Source of the DNA: Cryptocoryne crispatula var. balansae
Taxonomy: Eukaryota; Streptophyta; Magnoliopsida; Alismatales; Araceae
Reading direction: 5' to 3'
Assembly (NCBI GenBank): GCA_036172225.1
Contig: CM069935.1
Span: 24,463,297-24,527,296 of the forward strand
Length of the DNA: 64,000 nucleotides
Program-made: the position numbers and the translations under genes
The notes under the pieces: model-generated
Databases searched by the model: none
Seen by the model: only the letters and a program-made list of their open reading frames with translations
What the model was told of the DNA's origin: nothing
In this document: in pieces, positions 24,146-35,898 of the stretch
Position numbering within the stretch: the first letter of the stretch is position 1
Layout: each line of letters opens with the position of its first letter

Positions 24146-25032
24146 TAGGGATGTCAACGGGTTGGATATAGGTCGAATAATAGCATTATCCGTATCCGTA
24201 TCCTATAAAAAAGGTGTATCCACTTGTTGTTTGTTAACTATCGGTATCGGGTATATCCGTGAACTGCATTGCTCTATCCGCTTAAAAACGGTTTACGGTT
24301 AGATAACGGACGGTTATCGAATATATAAAGAGATAACATATGTATTATACAACCCAACAAAATAAAGAAATAAAGATAATTTTACCGATGAAAACACACA
24401 TAAAAAATACATATATTACAATTAAAAACATCTATTTATAGTAATGAACAAGACAAAAAATCTTAATTATATATCTAACACAAAACATGAGATACAAAAA
24501 AAAAATTTACAAGTCTATAGTAAAAATGAATTTTGAATCTGCAGTAAATAATTAGATGCGCAACACAAACATGAGATAGAAAAAAATATTAGTTACATAT
24601 CCAAAATAATACATGTCTAATATAAAACATGAGATAGTCGATTTACAACAAAAGTGTGTACGTGGATTGCACCATCAAGAAGCGGAAGAGGAAGAAGACA
24701 TCGGTGTTGGATGTCAAGATAAGGCTTATCCAATGTTAAGGTCTCAACGAGGAGGGTGAACCAGTGAATTAAATATAATAAGATTTTCTAGATTGGACAT
24801 ATATATGTTTAGATGTCATAAATTGTGAGTTATTATATTATGTATTAATTAACGAATACGGATAACAATTTTCGGGTTCGGTTTATCGTGTATCCATGAC
24901 CGCATCCGCTAAGATAACGGTTAATCAGTAAACAAACACAGATAACTTATTCGGAAAATTTAAACGGATATAGTTAAGTTAACTAACGAACATGTCAGAT
25001 AATCGGATAATCGGTAAGTATTGACATCCCTA
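24146..25032. mobile_element. hAT-type non-autonomous element with 8 bp target duplication
   Basis: The left end TAGGGATGTCAA and right end TTGACATCCCTA are perfect 12 bp inverted repeats. The flanking octamers TATGGAAT (24,138-24,145) and CATGGAAT (25,033-25,040) match at 7 of 8, the size expected for hAT transposase. Subterminal sequence is rich in 'ttatccgtatccg' and 'cggataatcgg' inverted motifs. There is no transposase ORF, so mobilisation would need an autonomous partner. Confidence 0.75.
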
Positions 25033-25040
25033 CATGGAAT

Positions 25041-26391
25041 ACCAGGTTGCAGCCGGGTCGACTCTTTAGCTGGGTCACAAGATCGCGCAACCCGGATTGC
25101 AACTGTCTCATGAACATTGTAGACCGTTGCCTACTAGGGGGGCTTTGAAGCCCCCCTCCCTTGCCCCTTATGTTAAGGTCCTCAAGGGGCCTCACTTCTC
25201 CTCACATCTCTTTTTGTGCTCTCACTCTTTAAGTATTTAAGTTTAATTATTTAATTAGTTCATTAGTTATTTAATGAACTAATTTTCTCATCTAACACTT
25301 TATTTTACTTTACTAATACTTAGTTAAAGTTTTAAAACTTCATCAAGTTTATTTGTCTTTCTCTTGTTGTAATTAGTTAGTATCTTTGTGTTTACTTAGT
25401 GTAATAATTTTTATGTCTTAATTACATATTTATTTACTTTAATTAAATGTGTCTTCTCCAAACCATACAACCCAAAGTTTCGGTGTGACCCGAAATGATC
25501 CAACTTGAGCATATTGTAACTTGCTCTCCATGGTGGATAGAAAAGTGTAATATCAATATTATGATAAAATTATATTTGGGAGTATTTATCAATTAAAATT
25601 TCAACTTGAAAAGATGAAGGGCAATGTTGCACTTTGCACATAGACTCCACCCGAGGTAAGAGTCCAATTTTGTAGGCACCTACAAACGAAGGAAAAAGTG
25701 AAGAGAGTTTCCAAATGGCATAAGGAAATCATCTCAGAAGTGTCCCAACCGGCGAGACATTCCATACATATTTACGGGACCAGACAAGACCGTCTGGATA
25801 TTCCTCGAGACCAAGACTATGATGATGGGATGTTTGTAGTACTTATAAAAGGAGTTGAATACCTTATTCAATTATCATTAATCACTTAATATTTTTAAAT
25901 AGATGTTGGCACCCAAATTCTTCTTAAAAAAAGGGGAAGGGGGAGTAAAAGAAAAAAAATTATTGTGGCACATAACAGGCCTATCAAAAAGTTAGCCCAA
26001 TGGGTGTCATGAGGATCAGGCGTGTAGATAACAAATGTTTTGTGAGCCATTTGGCAAAAAAAAAAAAAATCAGCATGCAAGGAGTAGTAAAATTGAACAT
26101 TACGCTGGTAGATGTTAATCAACCAAAATCTAAAGACATTCGCATGCATTTCTTTGGAAAGAGTTGAAAGAGACAGGAAATGAAGCAAAAAAAAATGTAA
26201 AATTTCGAGTCGTATTTTGGTTATGACCGAATGTGGCTCACGCTTGACCCTGTCTTGTACTCTTATTCTGGTGCTCAGCTAGAATGGGAGGAATGAGGCG
26301 TGCGGGAGAAAGGAGAGCTGCCAGTTAAAGGGGAAAAGCAAAGGGAGAAAATAAATGAAATATAGGAAGAAAGTGTAGTCGGGAGTCTTAC
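25041..26391. other. Non-coding stretch
   Basis: AT-rich sequence with a short poly(A) run near 26,055. No gene is recognised. The small ORFs at 24,995-26,188 have no domain. Confidence 0.3.
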
Positions 26392-26533
26392 CGCAATAGG
26401 AGAACGACACCGGTGACGATGGAACAGTCTGAATCAAGGTGGGATTCCTCGGATAGAGCTTATCACGAGAAAGCCCATTCGTTGCAAGGAAAGCAAGTCC
26501 CATGCGGACTCCGGTTGTGGCCTCGAGTCCCTT
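26392..26533 (-). CDS. Putative internal exon, product not recognised
   Basis: A 142-base minus-strand stretch reads through without stops and is bracketed by a good acceptor (ttttgcaattgcag, just above 26,533) and a good donor (tgcg|GTAAG, just below 26,392). It encodes about 47 residues, including GLEATTGVRMGLAFLATNGL and a Pro/Thr/Ser-rich second half. The composition looks like real protein. I do not recognise the family, and I could not find convincing partner exons on either side. It may be a captured gene fragment or a chance open segment. Confidence 0.3.
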
Positions 26534-27374
26534 CTGCAATTGCAAAACCGGAGGGCCTATAAGAACAAGGGAGGCCCGATGCTACGAGGGGTCTAGAGAG
26601 AGAGGTCGGAAGAGAGGAGCATTGAGCGGGAGGCAACTTAAGTTGTTACCGCAACATCGGTCTCTCGTCTTCTTCCAGCATGCCATCGAAGGAGGTTCCC
26701 TCCTTTGGTCACGTTGTCTTCCTCTTCCGGTCGTGCAGTCGAAGCCGTCTCCTCCTTGTGTCGAGTTTGCCTCTTCCAAACAGAGTCACCGGAGCTCCTT
26801 TCTCCTCCATCCGGGACCACCGAGGTCGGTTCCTCCTCCGGAGCACTGTCAAGTCCTTTTTTTTCTTCCTACCGGAGTTGTAAAACTCTTCGCCTCCACC
26901 CTACAACACCGTCAAGTCCTTCGGAGCATCGTGGAGACATGATCGGAGCAGGTTGGCGTCGCAATCCCTTTGAGCGCATGGTCGCGAGAGCCGCTGTTCG
27001 TCTTCGCCACCGTGGGTGGATGCCCTCGGGTGAACAGTGCCCCGATGGGGGCTGCGGAGATTATTTTCCCTCAACTAACATCTAGGGTAGCCGTATGGTG
27101 GGGCCCACCATAAAATGAGATAAAAAGAAAAGAGAGAAGGCCACACACGGCCGGGCAAAGCCCGTGAGGCCGCAGCGTGGCACGGCGATGGATCAACAGG
27201 CCAGGACCATCCAGCGATGGGCTGTGGAAGACGGAAGGCCTAATAACCCTGAGTGAACAGTGCCCAAAGATGGGCAATCCAAGTTAAAAAAAAAAGAGAA
27301 GGAAAATTTTAAAACAAACAACCAAGTGTGATCAAAATAAAATCCACCAATTTAATTCACAATTAAGACTAGTT
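26534..27374. other. GC-richer non-coding stretch
   Basis: 26,580-27,070 is GC-rich with overlapping ORFs on both strands (up to 146 codons plus) but no domain. The phrase 'tgaacagtgcccc/gatggg' near 27,030 and 27,255 occurs twice. I see nothing that can be named. Confidence 0.35.
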
Positions 27375-28576
27375 GGGGGTGTCGACTCCGAAAACGGGTT
27401 CCGGATCGGCACCTCAAGATAAGGTGAAAGATAGAATGGGGGAAAAGGGGAGTGGATCGAAAAACACTTGGAAAGCTGTAAAAGGTCCTCACCTCGATCC
27501 CACACTCACATTGATCACCGAACTTTCATCTCACGGCGTCGCTCGAGCACCGGAGATGGTTCGGGTCATGTGGGAAGAGAGTGAGGAGGAGATGAAATTA
27601 AAACATGAAAGATGTGGTCGCCAGGAGCCGCGGGCTCCGCTTTATAGAATAAAAAACAAGATTGAGTTGATTTGACCGTGTAACTTAGCGCGGGAGATGG
27701 GGATATGGGTTCAACCTTCTTCTTCCTCGGCCGGCCGATGAAGAAAGTCTCCAACCGATGCTAGCATGATAGATCTGTGCAACTAGAACAATAAACCAAG
27801 TGAAAGAAAACGATTAGAACTATGTGAAGTGTATTAACTGTAGTAAGAAGATGAGAAAGAAGCAATTGAAATTAGACTCACCGGCTTGGGGCGAGTCCTA
27901 ACCCATTTTTTGTGTATTTTTGATTATTTAAAAATGATGTAAATGAACTAAAAGATGCTTTAAAACAATAAATAAACTGAGTTAAGGTAGTTGAGAAAGC
28001 TTATGGAACGGATCGGCTTGAGTTGAAGCCGCGTTGGTTGAAGAAGGCCGGTTCGGGTAGCCTTTGCACCCTTCTGGCGCGACATTGGTGCAGAGGATGC
28101 TACGGACGACCCCGATGTCAGAATCGAGTGCCGTTTGTTAGAGTAGACAGAGCACTCAGAGAGGAAGAGTTCCTATGTTGATGATTTCTCCGAAATCCTC
28201 CTGTAGAAGTCTGTAAAAATTCTTAAAGTGGACGGATATAGAAAACAGAACCTGGATGCGCGCCCTTGGTGCAACAATCGCCACGAACGAACGGCAAGTC
28301 GGAATTGAGTGCCGTCAGTTGGAGATGAAAGAGGACGAAGAGATGAACATCTTCTATGTTGAAGACTTTTGCAGCATGAGTCCCGGATTTTCTGCAGAAG
28401 TCGATGAAGTTGGTTGATGCAGAACGCCCGGATCGAGCCTTCTCCTTCACTTCGGGATCGATCTCTCAATGTCGGATCGCCTTTGAACGTCGGGACGGCT
28501 TTGGAGAAGAGCTTGGACGACCTCTGGACGAGCTAGGCACGGGGGATTAACCTTGGGTTGTTGAGAATGGCCCTCA

Positions 28577-28586
28577 ATTTATAGGG
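28577..28586 (-). promoter_or_regulatory. TATA box of LTR copy B
   Basis: Minus-strand CCTATAAATT between GC-rich flanks. It is the best TATA candidate in the LTR and sets its transcription to the left. Confidence 0.5.
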
Positions 28587-29398
28587 GAAGGAAGCCGGTG
28601 CAAAATTTGGAAACTGGACCGACCGCGCCCCCGCTTTTCAAAGGGGACGAGGGCGCGCAGGGCGCGCCCTCAAACCAAGGGCGCGCAGGGCGCGCCCCCA
28701 CTTCGGGGGCGCGGTCTGCGCGCCCCCCTGTTTCAAAGGGAGCGGGGGCGCGTTACGCGTCTCACTGCTAAAAATCGACGGAAACTTCCGGAAATTGCTA
28801 AAAATCGACTTGACATACGTAACGCGCCCCCGAACCGGGGGCGTGGTACAAATAATCGAAAATCAGTGCTGGAAACCTTCCAAAAATCAGGTTTAGAAGG
28901 TGCTAATCGGGGTAATTTGCGATTTAAAGAAACTGACCGCGCCCCCGCTTTTCAAAGGAGCCGGGGGCGCGCAGGACGTGCCCCCGGGTTGAGGGCACGC
29001 AGGGCGCACCCTCCTCTTTCAAAGGGAGCGGGGGCGTAGTACACTCTCTCTCCTGCGCGCGTGTTCCGCGAGCTGTATCTTGCAAACGGGATGTCCAATT
29101 CGGCTCCCGTTTGTCCCGTTGGAAAGAGGGCCTTCAACCGCACCTCCTCAAGTCGGTAAACCAGCCGGCATGACTCCCGATATGTTCGCACGGGGCTTTC
29201 TACCGGTTTACCCTCTCGCAGAAAGCCGAAACCCGGGGCGAAGATCCGAAAGAGCACGGTTCCGGTCGAGAAATCTCGGGTCAACTCGGGATGACTTAAA
29301 ATGATGACCGAACAAGTCCGGTACGATCGAAAAACCCGAAGTCATCGAAAAATCTGAGATTAACCCGGTAAACGTGAACCGAAACTCGAAAAAGCCGT

Positions 29399-32300
29399 TG
29401 TTGGCATCAAATTTTTCCGCTTAGCTTGCTTGATACAAGTTTCAGCAATGCCGAAGCCGGTGCAGAAAATCTGACCCAGATTCAAAAAATTCATGAATAG
29501 ATAATGTAAACAGGCTTTGGAAATGCCTTGGCATGGCTTTACATGTTACAAATGGCCAAGATAATGTGCTCATTACATAGCCCCGGTCAAGAGCTTCGCA
29601 ACGGTAACCAAAACATGAAAAACGGACACCAGAAGGCCGAAATGACCATTTTACCCCTAACACTTTGGGACAAATTGGAACTCTAACATGGAATTCCAAC
29701 TTTACCACATTGTCAAGGATACATAGAGCTAGGCAACGCTCGAAACGGATCGAAAATATGACCCCCGGATGAAGAGATATGCAAGAAAGAGCAAATCCGG
29801 ACGGAAAGCCGTATGTTCTCGCACCAGGGGCATAATGGTCCGATTAGCTCTGGATCGACCCATGGGCTGAAAATTTCAATTTTCATGACCCAAAACTTTG
29901 ATCTCATGAATATTGATGCATGAAAAATAAATTTGGCCAATGGGAGAAGGTAATTGCACTCAGATACAGTTTTCGACATTATCGACGGCCGAGATCGCAC
30001 CGATCAGAGAAACTAGCTAGATTAAGAGATCCGTTGCAATTCAAGTAATCTCAACCACACATCAAGATGGAGCATAAGATCAATGGCCATCAGGTTATGA
30101 TCTGGAATTTTTTAAAGTCAATTTGAGATTTATTTAATTGGTTTTGGTCGGAGTTAATGCTAGCCGTTGGATCGGGAGCACTTTGATTAAACCAGGGTTA
30201 AACCTAACCTAAGATGGGCTAACCCAACCTGACATGGTCGAATTCCATCCTCCCTCATCTGATATGTGCGCAAAAAGCCCTAGAAAATAGGGGAGGGAGG
30301 CGCACCCACCTCCTCCTTCCTTGGCTAGTGGGTCCCACTCAACCACTTCCCTCAACCACCTCCCATGGCTTATCCCTATCTCTCCCTTGGTTTATCTTCA
30401 TCCTAACTAATCCTACAACTAACCAAGCTTATCCTCATCCAAACCTTGGTCGAACCAACCCTCTCTCCACTTGTCATGTGCGCACACCTCCTTGAAAGGA
30501 GGAGATGGTGCGCACCCTTCTCTCCCTCTCTTTCTAGTTGGCGCATAATCATCCTCAACAACCGACTATGGGTTATCCTTATCATCCCCAACCTCCCTTG
30601 ATTTATCCTTATCTTCTCTCAACAACCTCCAGCCTTATCTCCTCCTGGAGATGGCACCCCTCAGCCCCTATAAAAGCCCCCTCAGCTGGCCTTGTGCGAA
30701 CAAGCCGATCACCCCGCGGAAGCCCCGCCTCTCCTCCCTCTACCCTCGCTCCAAGACAGCTTCTCCTTGCTTGGACGACTTCATCGACAAGTCGGCAACC
30801 TCTCCAGCCCCCTTGTGGTGTGCCAAGTGAAGAAGAAGAAGGAGAAAAGACTTCCCTCCAACAGGCGCGCCAGCGCGGTGCAACCAGCCCACCGATTGGT
30901 GTGCCAACTTCAGCGAAGTGCAGCAAGCTCTCTTCATTCCTTTGCTCCATCCATAAACATCAGCAAGGAGAAGACCCCCTTTTCTCATCCAACAGCAAGA
31001 GAATAAGGGTTTGGTGGCACCTTCAGCCCATCATCTTCAACACCACCTGCAGTGCAAGAGAGAAGGAAAAAAACCGGTGAGTTGAAAAAGTGTGTTCCAA
31101 TGTAGCCTTTTAATTCAACTCTTCCCCTTCTCTTCTCTACCCCTCTCCATGGTGGCATACCCTTTGAGTAATTCCCATTCATCCCCTTTGAGTGCCCTTC
31201 ACGTTTGTCTACAGAAAGCCCCAAGTGTACCCTCTATTTGGCCATCAAAAAAAAAACAGCCCCTTGCTGCCCCTTAAAATAGGCTTCTGAACCAGCCCCT
31301 TTGTGCACCCTTTTGGCCCTCCATGTTGGCCTCTAAACCTTATACTATCATGCTTGGTTTGACCCCACTGATGGTCACTTGGACATGCACCTCCTGCCTT
31401 TCCCAATCAGGCCCCGAATGGCATGCAAAACAGGCCCCCTTGCTGGCCCATGTTACGCCCTCGCGAGCACCCATGTCGGGCCCCTTTGATGGTCACCTAG
31501 TTTGCCCTATGTGCAACACACCCAATACGGCTTCTACAAAGACGCCCAAACAAACCAAACATCCTCTTTGATGTGTGGAAGGAGGGTCGACGCTTTGAGA
31601 CTCTCGGAATCCGCCGGACGAACCGAGACTACTCGGGCGGGCCTTCAATTCTCATGCCCTTTGTGCATTCCTAAAACCAGTCCTAGTTCATACCTAAACC
31701 TACCCCTTGTGCGGTCCTACCAAAGCTCACCTAAACGGCACCTTAGCCAACCCATTCCGGCCCCTGCGAGGCTCACCTAGCCCATTGCTACAGCAAGATG
31801 TCAAGGTGCAAAATGGAGGGCAAATCAGGCCAACCGGGCCATGGATGTGCAAAGCAGGCCCATTGGGTCATGAAGTTCAAAGCAGGCCACCAGGACCCAT
31901 GAAGCACAAGATTGGGCCAACCGGGCCGACATAGCATGAAGACCAGCCCATTGTGCTGATGAAGCTGGCCCATTGGGCTTTGGACTCTTAAAATAAACGT
32001 TAATTAAATCTGAAGGCGAAATGCCAAAATTAAATAAGGAGTTAGCACCACCACGTGGGCGCTCCACGCGGGCCTAGCACGGACCCGTATCCGGTATGTT
32101 GACCCGGGCGTAGGCATGGGACACGCTTCCCACTGCAGACGGACCCTTCCCACTACTTGGAAAGTCAAATGACTATGCCTTGTAGGACGGGTAAAATTTC
32201 ACACCGATTGGAAAATAAGGCGGCATGCTGCCAAAATTTTCCCAATCAAGTGGTATTTTACACCAAGGGAAGGACATTCACACATTTGCACTTCGACCAG

Positions 32301-33443
32301 CATTGAACATGGCATATGAACTGCCACATCTGATGTACACCAGCATGAACATGAATATTCAATGAACATTTCAAGTGCCGGGTTGATTGCAGGTGACTGG
32401 GCATCGACACTAGCCCGACAGACCGAATGTGATGCAAACCGAACAAGAGTTAACCAAATCTGAAATTAACTTAATTAAATCTGAAAATACATTCAAACTA
32501 ATCTTAAAACATGCTTAAAACAGATCATTAAAATTTTAACATTCAACAAAAATCATGTTTAATACAATCTGGAAAAATTGGTTCAATACACTAAATCCAT
32601 TGGAATTCAATTTCCTCAACAAGTGCAAATCAAATAATCAAACCAATTGAAATGAACACATCTAGAAAACATTAATGTATATGAAATTCATCTTAAAACA
32701 TGCCAAATTCATATCATTAACAATTTGAAATTCAAGTTTAATCAATTTGAACTAAACTTCAAAACATTTAAAACATACTGAACACACCTGAATCGGTATT
32801 AAACACCAACCAACATGAGAAAATCACAAGAAAATGATTCAACACATTGTCAATTAAAGTTAAACAAGTCAAAATTGATAAACACATCTAAAATATCAAG
32901 TTCAAACAAAAAATAAAATAAACTTCAACCAATTAAAGTAAAACAAACCAAACAAGCTAAACAAGCTCAAAACACTTAACATTCAAATCTAAGTCAAATT
33001 GAAATCTAAATTCAACATTTCAAAACACATCAAAATCCATTCATAAATCAAACATAAAACAACTTCAAACAAAAATCCAATCAAACTTGTTTGCATCTCA
33101 TCGGGCCTGAAAGGCCGGGGCCCTTTGTGTTCTTTACATGTTGTGGATGTGCACGCTCTCGTCAAACAAGATCGCTATGGCAGTTAATCAAGGGTGTTCG
33201 AGTGTTTGCTCGATGTAAATGAACATCGGATATTCGCACCATCCGATGGAGAGAGGTCAAAAAATATTTTCACAGAACCCGAACCTCGGTTCTATACTCT
33301 TCTAATATCACCTGGACTATCTAGTAGTTTTTATGGTCTATCACCTATTTTACTAGAAAATTCAGGTACGATATTTTCAACATTCAAAAACAAATCTTTT
33401 AAACACATTTCAAGAATCAAAAATGATTCCCGAGGTTCCCACA
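29399..33443 (+). mobile_element. Nested solo LTR (family C, Tat-like) with GCCGT target duplication
   Basis: It begins TGTTGGCATC and ends GGTTCCCACA. GCCGT flanks it exactly on both sides (29,394-29,398 and 33,444-33,448), interrupting LTR copy B. Its length is 4,045 bp. The termini and the block at 33,170-33,300 ('cagttaatcaagggtgt', 'ccgatggagagaggtc') are homologous to the inverse of the LTR at 35,899-42,557. It is therefore a related Tat-type LTR in plus orientation. The ORFs inside (up to 180 codons at 30,538-31,080, both strands) show no domain and are treated as shadows. Confidence 0.85.
30669..30676 (+). promoter_or_regulatory. TATA box of nested LTR C
   Basis: TATAAAAG between C-rich flanks ('cagcccc' and 'cccctcag'), about 1.27 kb from the LTR start. 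It gives plus-strand transcription. Confidence 0.65.
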
Positions 33444-33941
33444 GCCGTAAAACCCTGAAATTGACCGAAATAGCCGTATAGCCCCGGTTGATAAAATATA
33501 CGGCTAGGATCAACCCGGATGACCCGAAAAGACCCGGTGATGACCGGAAAGGCCTAACACATGGTCCGGGATAGCCGTGTCAGCACAGATCGAAAAAGCC
33601 GTAATAAAAGCCGTCATTGACCGACGCCTACCGAAATGACTTCTCGGAAACCCTGAATGTTACGGAACACATGCGGGACTCCCGAGACCTTCAATTATGG
33701 ACTATTCAAGGTCGGTCATCGAGCAGGCTTCGTGTTTTTACAGTTCACGCGCGGCTCTCGCTTGAAGGTTTCGGCATCATTCCGGAAATCATTGGTCCAT
33801 TCTCAACTCATAAGGGGCTCCACTAATGTCCTTAGCTCATCTCCACGAGATAATCCGGATCAGATGACGGTCAAATAAAGGATATCGCCTATGGAATAAG
33901 AGTCAGGGGTTTCGAATCAAGCCAATTTGGCGTGTCTACAG

Positions 33942-34036
33942 GGGGGTCGACTAACCATCCGCTCCTATGTCTCGGCTTAACCTAAAAGAAAACTAAAATC
34001 TGGACTAGTTGGGGGTCGACTAACCATCCGCCCCTA
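33942..34036. repeat. Short direct repeat at the LTR B target site
   Basis: GGGGGTCGACTAACCATCCG occurs at about 33,942 and again at 34,011. The second copy is preceded by 'actagtt', the same heptamer that precedes the left side of LTR B at 27,370-27,374. The pre-insertion site was therefore probably a tandem repeat of this motif. Confidence 0.6.
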
Positions 34037-34045
34037 CGTCCTTTT

Positions 34046-35338
34046 AAGGTAGACATACAAAGGTCGTTAAATGACCCCAATGTCCTACCATATTCATTAA
34101 GCTATATGAGGCCGTGCATGATTAATATGCCGATATGCTGATTATACGCTAATGAAGTTCACAAAAAAAATGGAAGGATTACCCATATGTTTATTAAAGA
34201 CCGGGCATCTTTCATCCACAAATTGACAAGCATCGTGTTCATAAAGGATTGAATGAAGCCATTTTCAGACCAGTCAAAGTTGTAATGATGTGCCTTTTGA
34301 GCCATGAACTTCAAACGGAGCAATCAAAGAAATTCCATGATCTGTGTATGATCGATGTTGATGAGGGAATCAATAGCTTTATTGACTTGGTGGAATGCAA
34401 ATGCCCAAAAGAAAAGTACATGAGATCTAGTAAAATACTTGGGAGTAAAGGCCTCAAAGTTCATTAAATCATCAGAAATTTATCAATCCAAGCAAAGAGG
34501 AGGAGAATCCAAAGTTGCAGGATAAGAGACATCAGAACAAGTCCCTGTAAGAAAAAAAATGTAAAACACATTCAAGTCAAGGGGAATCCAAACGACTTAA
34601 ACCAATTTCTAATCCCAATAAAAAAATCTCAATCTTAAATTAAAAGAAACGTGAAAACACATTAAGTTCAAACATGAAATCAAAATTAAAGAAGCATCAC
34701 ATCTCACAGGTTCCGCTAGGATTTGAATTCAAACCAGATTAAAAGGACGCCAGGTAGAAAATTGAATCTCAAATGTCATTAAGCCTTAGCCAGGTTCTGG
34801 TCAAATCAAGCTCAATCCAGGTAACGTACATTTAAATCTGGGTCAAAATAACAAATGCTGACCTATGCAATTCAAAGGGGTTTGAAACCTGAAGAATAAG
34901 AAGAAAGATCTGGAAGTGTCAACCCAATCCAAAACTAAATCATCCAAAGGACTCTAATCAATTCAGATCAAAACCTTAACCCAATTTTAATTAATCGAAA
35001 TTCAACCCAATAACACACCCCTTAATAAGAAGTGAAGAACCAAATAAAAAAACTCACAAAATCCATTCTCAGAAAAGCATCAAACCTAAACAAATCTCAA
35101 GTCAAATTCAAGCTGAAATCTCCAAATAAAATGTAAACAATCTGAACTGGAACTTAAAATGGTATTGAGTTACAACTTGAATCAAGTGTTTTCAAAAGAA
35201 ATAAAACAGAACCATCCCAAAAAGAATTAACTTAAATCAAAATCTGAAACTTGATCACAGCAGATTTTAAATCCAGATTCCACCTGTAGCCTCAACCAAA
35301 GAGAAGGGTGATAACGTGAGATCAAATCCAGAACAGAT
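34046..35338. other. AT-rich stretch, nothing firm
   Basis: 34,500-35,300 is A-rich with many 'aaatccaa/aattcaaa' variants. The 72-codon plus ORF at 34,249-34,467 shows no domain I recognise. Confidence 0.3.
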
Positions 35339-35480
35339 GGGTATCAAGGATCGCGGGATCGGGATCGGGATCGTGATCGGTGACCACCGATCCGATCCGG
35401 ATCGGGATCGGATCGGTCCGGATCGGCCGATCCTCCGGAAGAAGGGGCGTCCCGGATCGGTCCGGATCGGGCAATTTTTT
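35339..35480. repeat. GGATCG-rich simple repeat
   Basis: Irregular tandem 'gggatcgggatcgggatcg' and 'ccggatcggtccggatcgg' wording. It keeps an ORF open on the plus strand purely by periodicity. Confidence 0.75.
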
Positions 35481-35655
35481 TTAATTTTTTTAAATCATAA
35501 AAAATCTCAAAAAATCAGGGAAAATAAGGAAAAATCACAGGAATAAATAAAAAATTTTAAAAAAATATAAACCAATGTGGAAGACATTCTATCAAACAAT
35601 GCCATACAACGTAAGTTCCTTTCAAGGAACTGACATATAAGTATAAATTATTATA

Positions 35656-35660
<5 letters not shown>

Positions 35661-35696
<36 letters not shown>

Positions 35697-35697
35697 A
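35661..35697. repeat. (GA)n microsatellite
   Basis: About 14 GA repeats followed by 'gggagagagaagag'. Confidence 0.9.
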
Positions 35698-35698
35698 G

Positions 35699-35898
35699 AG
35701 AGTTAAATAGATCTTTATGTAAATTTAAGTATATAATATATATTTATGATTATGAATCTTCTATATATGTGATAGTATAAGTGATAGTGAAATATATTAA
35801 TATGTTTACACTATCATCAGCGGGACGCAGAGTAGTCACGGATCGACCTGCGCGGTCAGGTCGCGGGGGTCAAGGGGGCAGTGCCCCTTGTGGGGGGT
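35699..35898. other. Left flank of the giant retrotransposon
   Basis: AT-rich, then GC-rich ('cgcggtcaggtcgcgggggtcaaggg' wording, 35,845-35,898). The last five bases, GGGGT (35,894-35,898), should be the target duplication; its partner lies beyond the window. Confidence 0.4.

Larger units (their letters stand above)
27375..33945 (-). mobile_element. Solo LTR copy B with 5 bp target duplication, hosting a nested LTR
   Basis: The LTR runs 27,380-33,940, with termini TGTCGACTC and GTGTCTACA, flanked by GGGGG on both sides (27,375-27,379 and 33,941-33,945). It is collinear with copy A (2,937-4,940). After removing the nested LTR C and its duplication, copy B would be about 2.5 kb. A TATA box on the minus strand (28,577-28,586) gives the orientation. 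The GGGGG duplication is low-complexity and so weaker evidence than usual. It contains GC-rich 'gcgcgcagggcgcgcc' patches at 28,620-29,040. There is no internal coding region, so it is a solo LTR. Confidence 0.7.

Noticed and set aside
26502..27085. Overlapping ORFs of 126-146 codons in a GC-rich patch
   Set aside because: Open frames occur on both strands and in several phases with Ser/Pro/Arg bias, which is typical of GC-rich non-coding DNA.
30538..31080. 180-codon plus-strand ORF with overlapping ORFs on both strands
   Set aside because: It lies inside solo LTR C, has low-complexity Ser/Pro composition, and competing open frames on the opposite strand. It is best read as a compositional shadow.
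35316..35546. ORF with Asp/Arg/Pro periodicity
   Set aside because: Generated by the GGATCG simple repeat.
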